DNA of 7,975 nucleotides from Gammaproteobacteria bacterium (GTDB lineage Bacteria; Pseudomonadota; Gammaproteobacteria; Xanthomonadales; Xanthomonadaceae): positions 1-7,975 of the forward strand of contig JAUIJO010000154.1 in assembly GCA_030431185.1 (NCBI GenBank). The letters run 5' to 3'. Of the stretch, positions 6,636-7,975 are shown piece by piece. The first letter of the stretch is position 1, and each line of letters opens with the position of its first letter. A program made the translations under genes and the position numbers. The notes under the pieces were generated by a model. The model was not told the origin of the DNA, ran no database searches, and saw only the letters and a list, made by a program, of their open reading frames with translations.

Positions 6636-6673
6636 AGGGACGGGCCAGGCCGACAGCATAGGCCCTGCGGCAA

Positions 6674-6698
6674 GGGGCTGCCGCTCGCGGGCAGCCCC
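6674..6698 (-). terminator. GC-rich hairpin downstream of the TonB receptor
   Basis: The arms GGGGCTGCC and GGCAGCCCC form a perfect 9-bp stem with a 7-base loop. On the transcribed strand only TTG follows, so a full T-tract is missing. It could be a leaky terminator or an RNA-stabilising 3' end that keeps receptor mRNA above that of the downstream enzymes. Confidence 0.45.
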
Positions 6699-6702
6699 CC
6701 GT

Positions 6703-6727
6703 GCCGCACGACCCGGGGCCGTGCGGC
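6703..6727 (-). terminator. Second hairpin directly after the TonB receptor stop
   Basis: The arms GCCGCACG and CGTGCGGC form a perfect 8-bp stem with a 9-base loop, 14 bases past the receptor stop and 4 bases before the next hairpin. No T-tract follows. It probably works with its neighbour as a stabilising or attenuating element. Confidence 0.4.
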
Positions 6728-6741
6728 GATGCCTGCCATCG

Positions 6742-7975
6742 TCAGAACGAGTAGCGGAAGCCGAACATGTAGCGCGGTCCGGTCTGCGTGGCATACCGCA
6801 GCTGGTTGGTGTGGCGTGCGAACACGCGCTGGGTCTCGTCGGTCAGGTTGATGCCTTCGGCGAACAGCATCCAGTGGTCGTCGACCTTGTAGCTGACGTT
6901 CATGTCCAGCTGGCCATAGGCCTCGGTGTAGTTCGGGTTGGGACCCTGGCCACCGATGCCGTTGAGGAACTCGTCGCGCCAGTTGTAGGCCGCGCGGACC
7001 TGCCAGTCGTATTTGTCGAAGAACGCCACCAGGTTCGCCGAGTCGCTCAGGCCGACCATCGGGTACTGGTCGCCCAGACTCATGTTGTCGAAGGTCAGGC
7101 CGGAATCGACGATGGTGTAGTTCGCCCCCAGGCCGAAGCCGCTTTCGCCGAACATGTGCTGGATGTTGAGCTCCCAGCCATCGAGGTGGTCCGAGCGCTG
7201 GTTCGCCGGCTGGGTGATGTCGAATGTCGCGATCGGGTCGCCCGGCTGGCCGACGATGCTGCCGGTCAACTGGCCCGCCGCGTTGGTGCCCGTGACGGTG
7301 ACGCCGGGGTCGTTGGCGTGGTTGGTGAAGATGTAGTCGCGGATGCAGACGGCGTCGGATGCGGAGCAGCCGGCGTTGATCGCGTTGTTCCAGTAGGTGC
7401 CGCCGACCGGCGTGTGCAGGTTGAACGGCGTGCCTTCCACGATCGTCTGGCTGATGAAGTTCGTGATGTTCTTGCGGAAGTAGCCGACCGACAGGTAGCT
7501 CGCCTCGCCGTAGTACCACTCGAACGACAGGTCGAAGTTGTCCGACTCGAGCGGCGACAGCGCCGGGTTGCCCTGCGAGCCGTCACCGCCGTCGACGCGG
7601 ACGATGTTGGCCAGGCGCTGGCCGCCCTGGATGTCCTGCCAGCCCGGCCGGCCGATGGTCTGGCTGTAGCTGCCGCGCAGGATCATGCTGTCGGTGAGTT
7701 CGAGGGCCAGGTCGAGCGCGGGCAGCCAGTAGTCGTACTCGCCCTTGAGGGTGGTGAAGTCCTGGTCGGCCGCGTAGGTCACGTACAACTCGTTCGCCGC
7801 GTCCCAGGAGATGCCGGTGCCGATGCGGACCAGCGCCGAGGAGGTGACTTCGGTCTCCTCGTAGCGGACGCCGGCGGCGACGTGCAGCGGCATCGACCAG
7901 TCGAAGGTCTTGTTCCACTGCAGGTAGGCGCTCTGGGACTTTTCCTGCGTGCGGAGGTCGTCGGTGAACTCGGTC
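6742..7975 (-). CDS. TonB-dependent outer-membrane receptor, C-terminal part
   Basis: The outer-membrane beta-barrel part of an energy-coupled importer, powered by TonB-ExbB-ExbD and probably taking up a carbohydrate. About 410 residues are visible; the signal peptide, plug domain and TonB box lie beyond the right edge. Evidence includes alternating amphipathic strands with aromatic residues (LHVAAGVRYEETEV, LSVGYFRKNITNFI), the family signature SYSQTIGRPGWQDI, the NPALSPLESDNFDLSFEWY stretch and a final strand, RYMFGFRYSF, ending in the phenylalanine recognised during barrel assembly. Two cysteines seven residues apart (codons 7366-7368 and 7345-7347) lie in a likely surface loop and could form a disulfide. 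The gene heads the leftward string and is followed by two hairpins. The substrate cannot be read from this part; the nearby symporter and LacI regulator make a sugar likely. Confidence 0.93.
   Translation of the reverse strand, partial: TEFTDDLRTQEKSQSAYLQWNKTFDWSMPLHVAAGVRYEETEVTSSALVRIGTGISWDAANELYVTYAADQDFTTLKGEYDYWLPALDLALELTDSMILRGSYSQTIGRPGWQDIQGGQRLANIVRVDGGDGSQGNPALSPLESDNFDLSFEWYYGEASYLSVGYFRKNITNFISQTIVEGTPFNLHTPVGGTYWNNAINAGCSASDAVCIRDYIFTNHANDPGVTVTGTNAAGQLTGSIVGQPGDPIATFDITQPANQRSDHLDGWELNIQHMFGESGFGLGANYTIVDSGLTFDNMSLGDQYPMVGLSDSANLVAFFDKYDWQVRAAYNWRDEFLNGIGGQGPNPNYTEAYGQLDMNVSYKVDDHWMLFAEGINLTDETQRVFARHTNQLRYATQTGPRYMFGFRYSF

Noticed and set aside
6655..6660. TATGCT as a -10 element for an internal promoter of the enzyme genes
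   Set aside because: No acceptable -35 element lies at 16-18 bases upstream. The region there is hairpin sequence.
4160..6661. Long open frame of 833 codons on the plus strand
   Set aside because: It lies antisense to the cupin, SapC and halogenase B genes, which all have clear family motifs. Its translation is low-complexity and rich in Arg, Ala, Gly and Val, as expected from the complementary strand of GC-rich genes.
6623..7519. N-terminal extension of halogenase B by 299 codons into the receptor gene
   Set aside because: The added part is out of frame with the real receptor gene, is rich in Arg and Pro, and precedes the FAD motif that normally begins near the protein start. The TTG at 6622 has a ribosome site.

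Overview
The window is GC-rich, gene-dense DNA from a Gram-negative bacterium. It carries a TonB-dependent outer-membrane receptor. Gene content and protein style point to Xanthomonadaceae (Lysobacter, Luteimonas or Xanthomonas type) or a similar proteobacterium with many TonB receptors. That placement is inference, not a database result. No RNA genes, insertion sequences, CRISPR arrays or tRNA-like attachment sites were seen, and no gap between genes exceeds 125 bases.

Layout, left to right. Bases 1-629 (+) hold the C-terminal part of an SGLT-type sodium/sugar symporter. A perfect 15-bp inverted repeat (637-667) separates it from a convergent LacI-family regulator (696-1706, -). Upstream of the regulator, a 123-bp gap holds a plausible promoter with a LacI-type palindrome at the expected transcription start. 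The rest reads leftward as one gene string, in transcription order: the C-terminal part of a TonB-dependent receptor (7975-6742), a gap with two tandem GC-rich hairpins, flavin-dependent halogenase-like protein B (6622-5072, TTG start), a SapC-family protein (5053-4352), a FIH-like cupin/JmjC protein (4365-3349) and flavin-dependent halogenase-like protein A (3338-1830, GTG start). The last four genes are packed with gaps of 18, -14 and 10 bases.

Together this looks like a carbohydrate-utilisation locus. The TonB receptor would bring an oligosaccharide or glycoside across the outer membrane, the symporter would carry a hexose across the inner membrane, and the LacI regulator would sense a sugar. 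Within it sits a compact four-gene oxidative module: two diverged halogenase-like flavoproteins, a SapC protein and a putative 2-oxoglutarate/Fe(II) hydroxylase. Such genes are known to recur beside TonB receptors, but as far as I know their natural substrate is not established. This module is the most interesting part of the window. The two flavoproteins keep the catalytic Lys and Glu positions but differ at the halide-site residues, and the cupin protein has an intact iron-binding triad.
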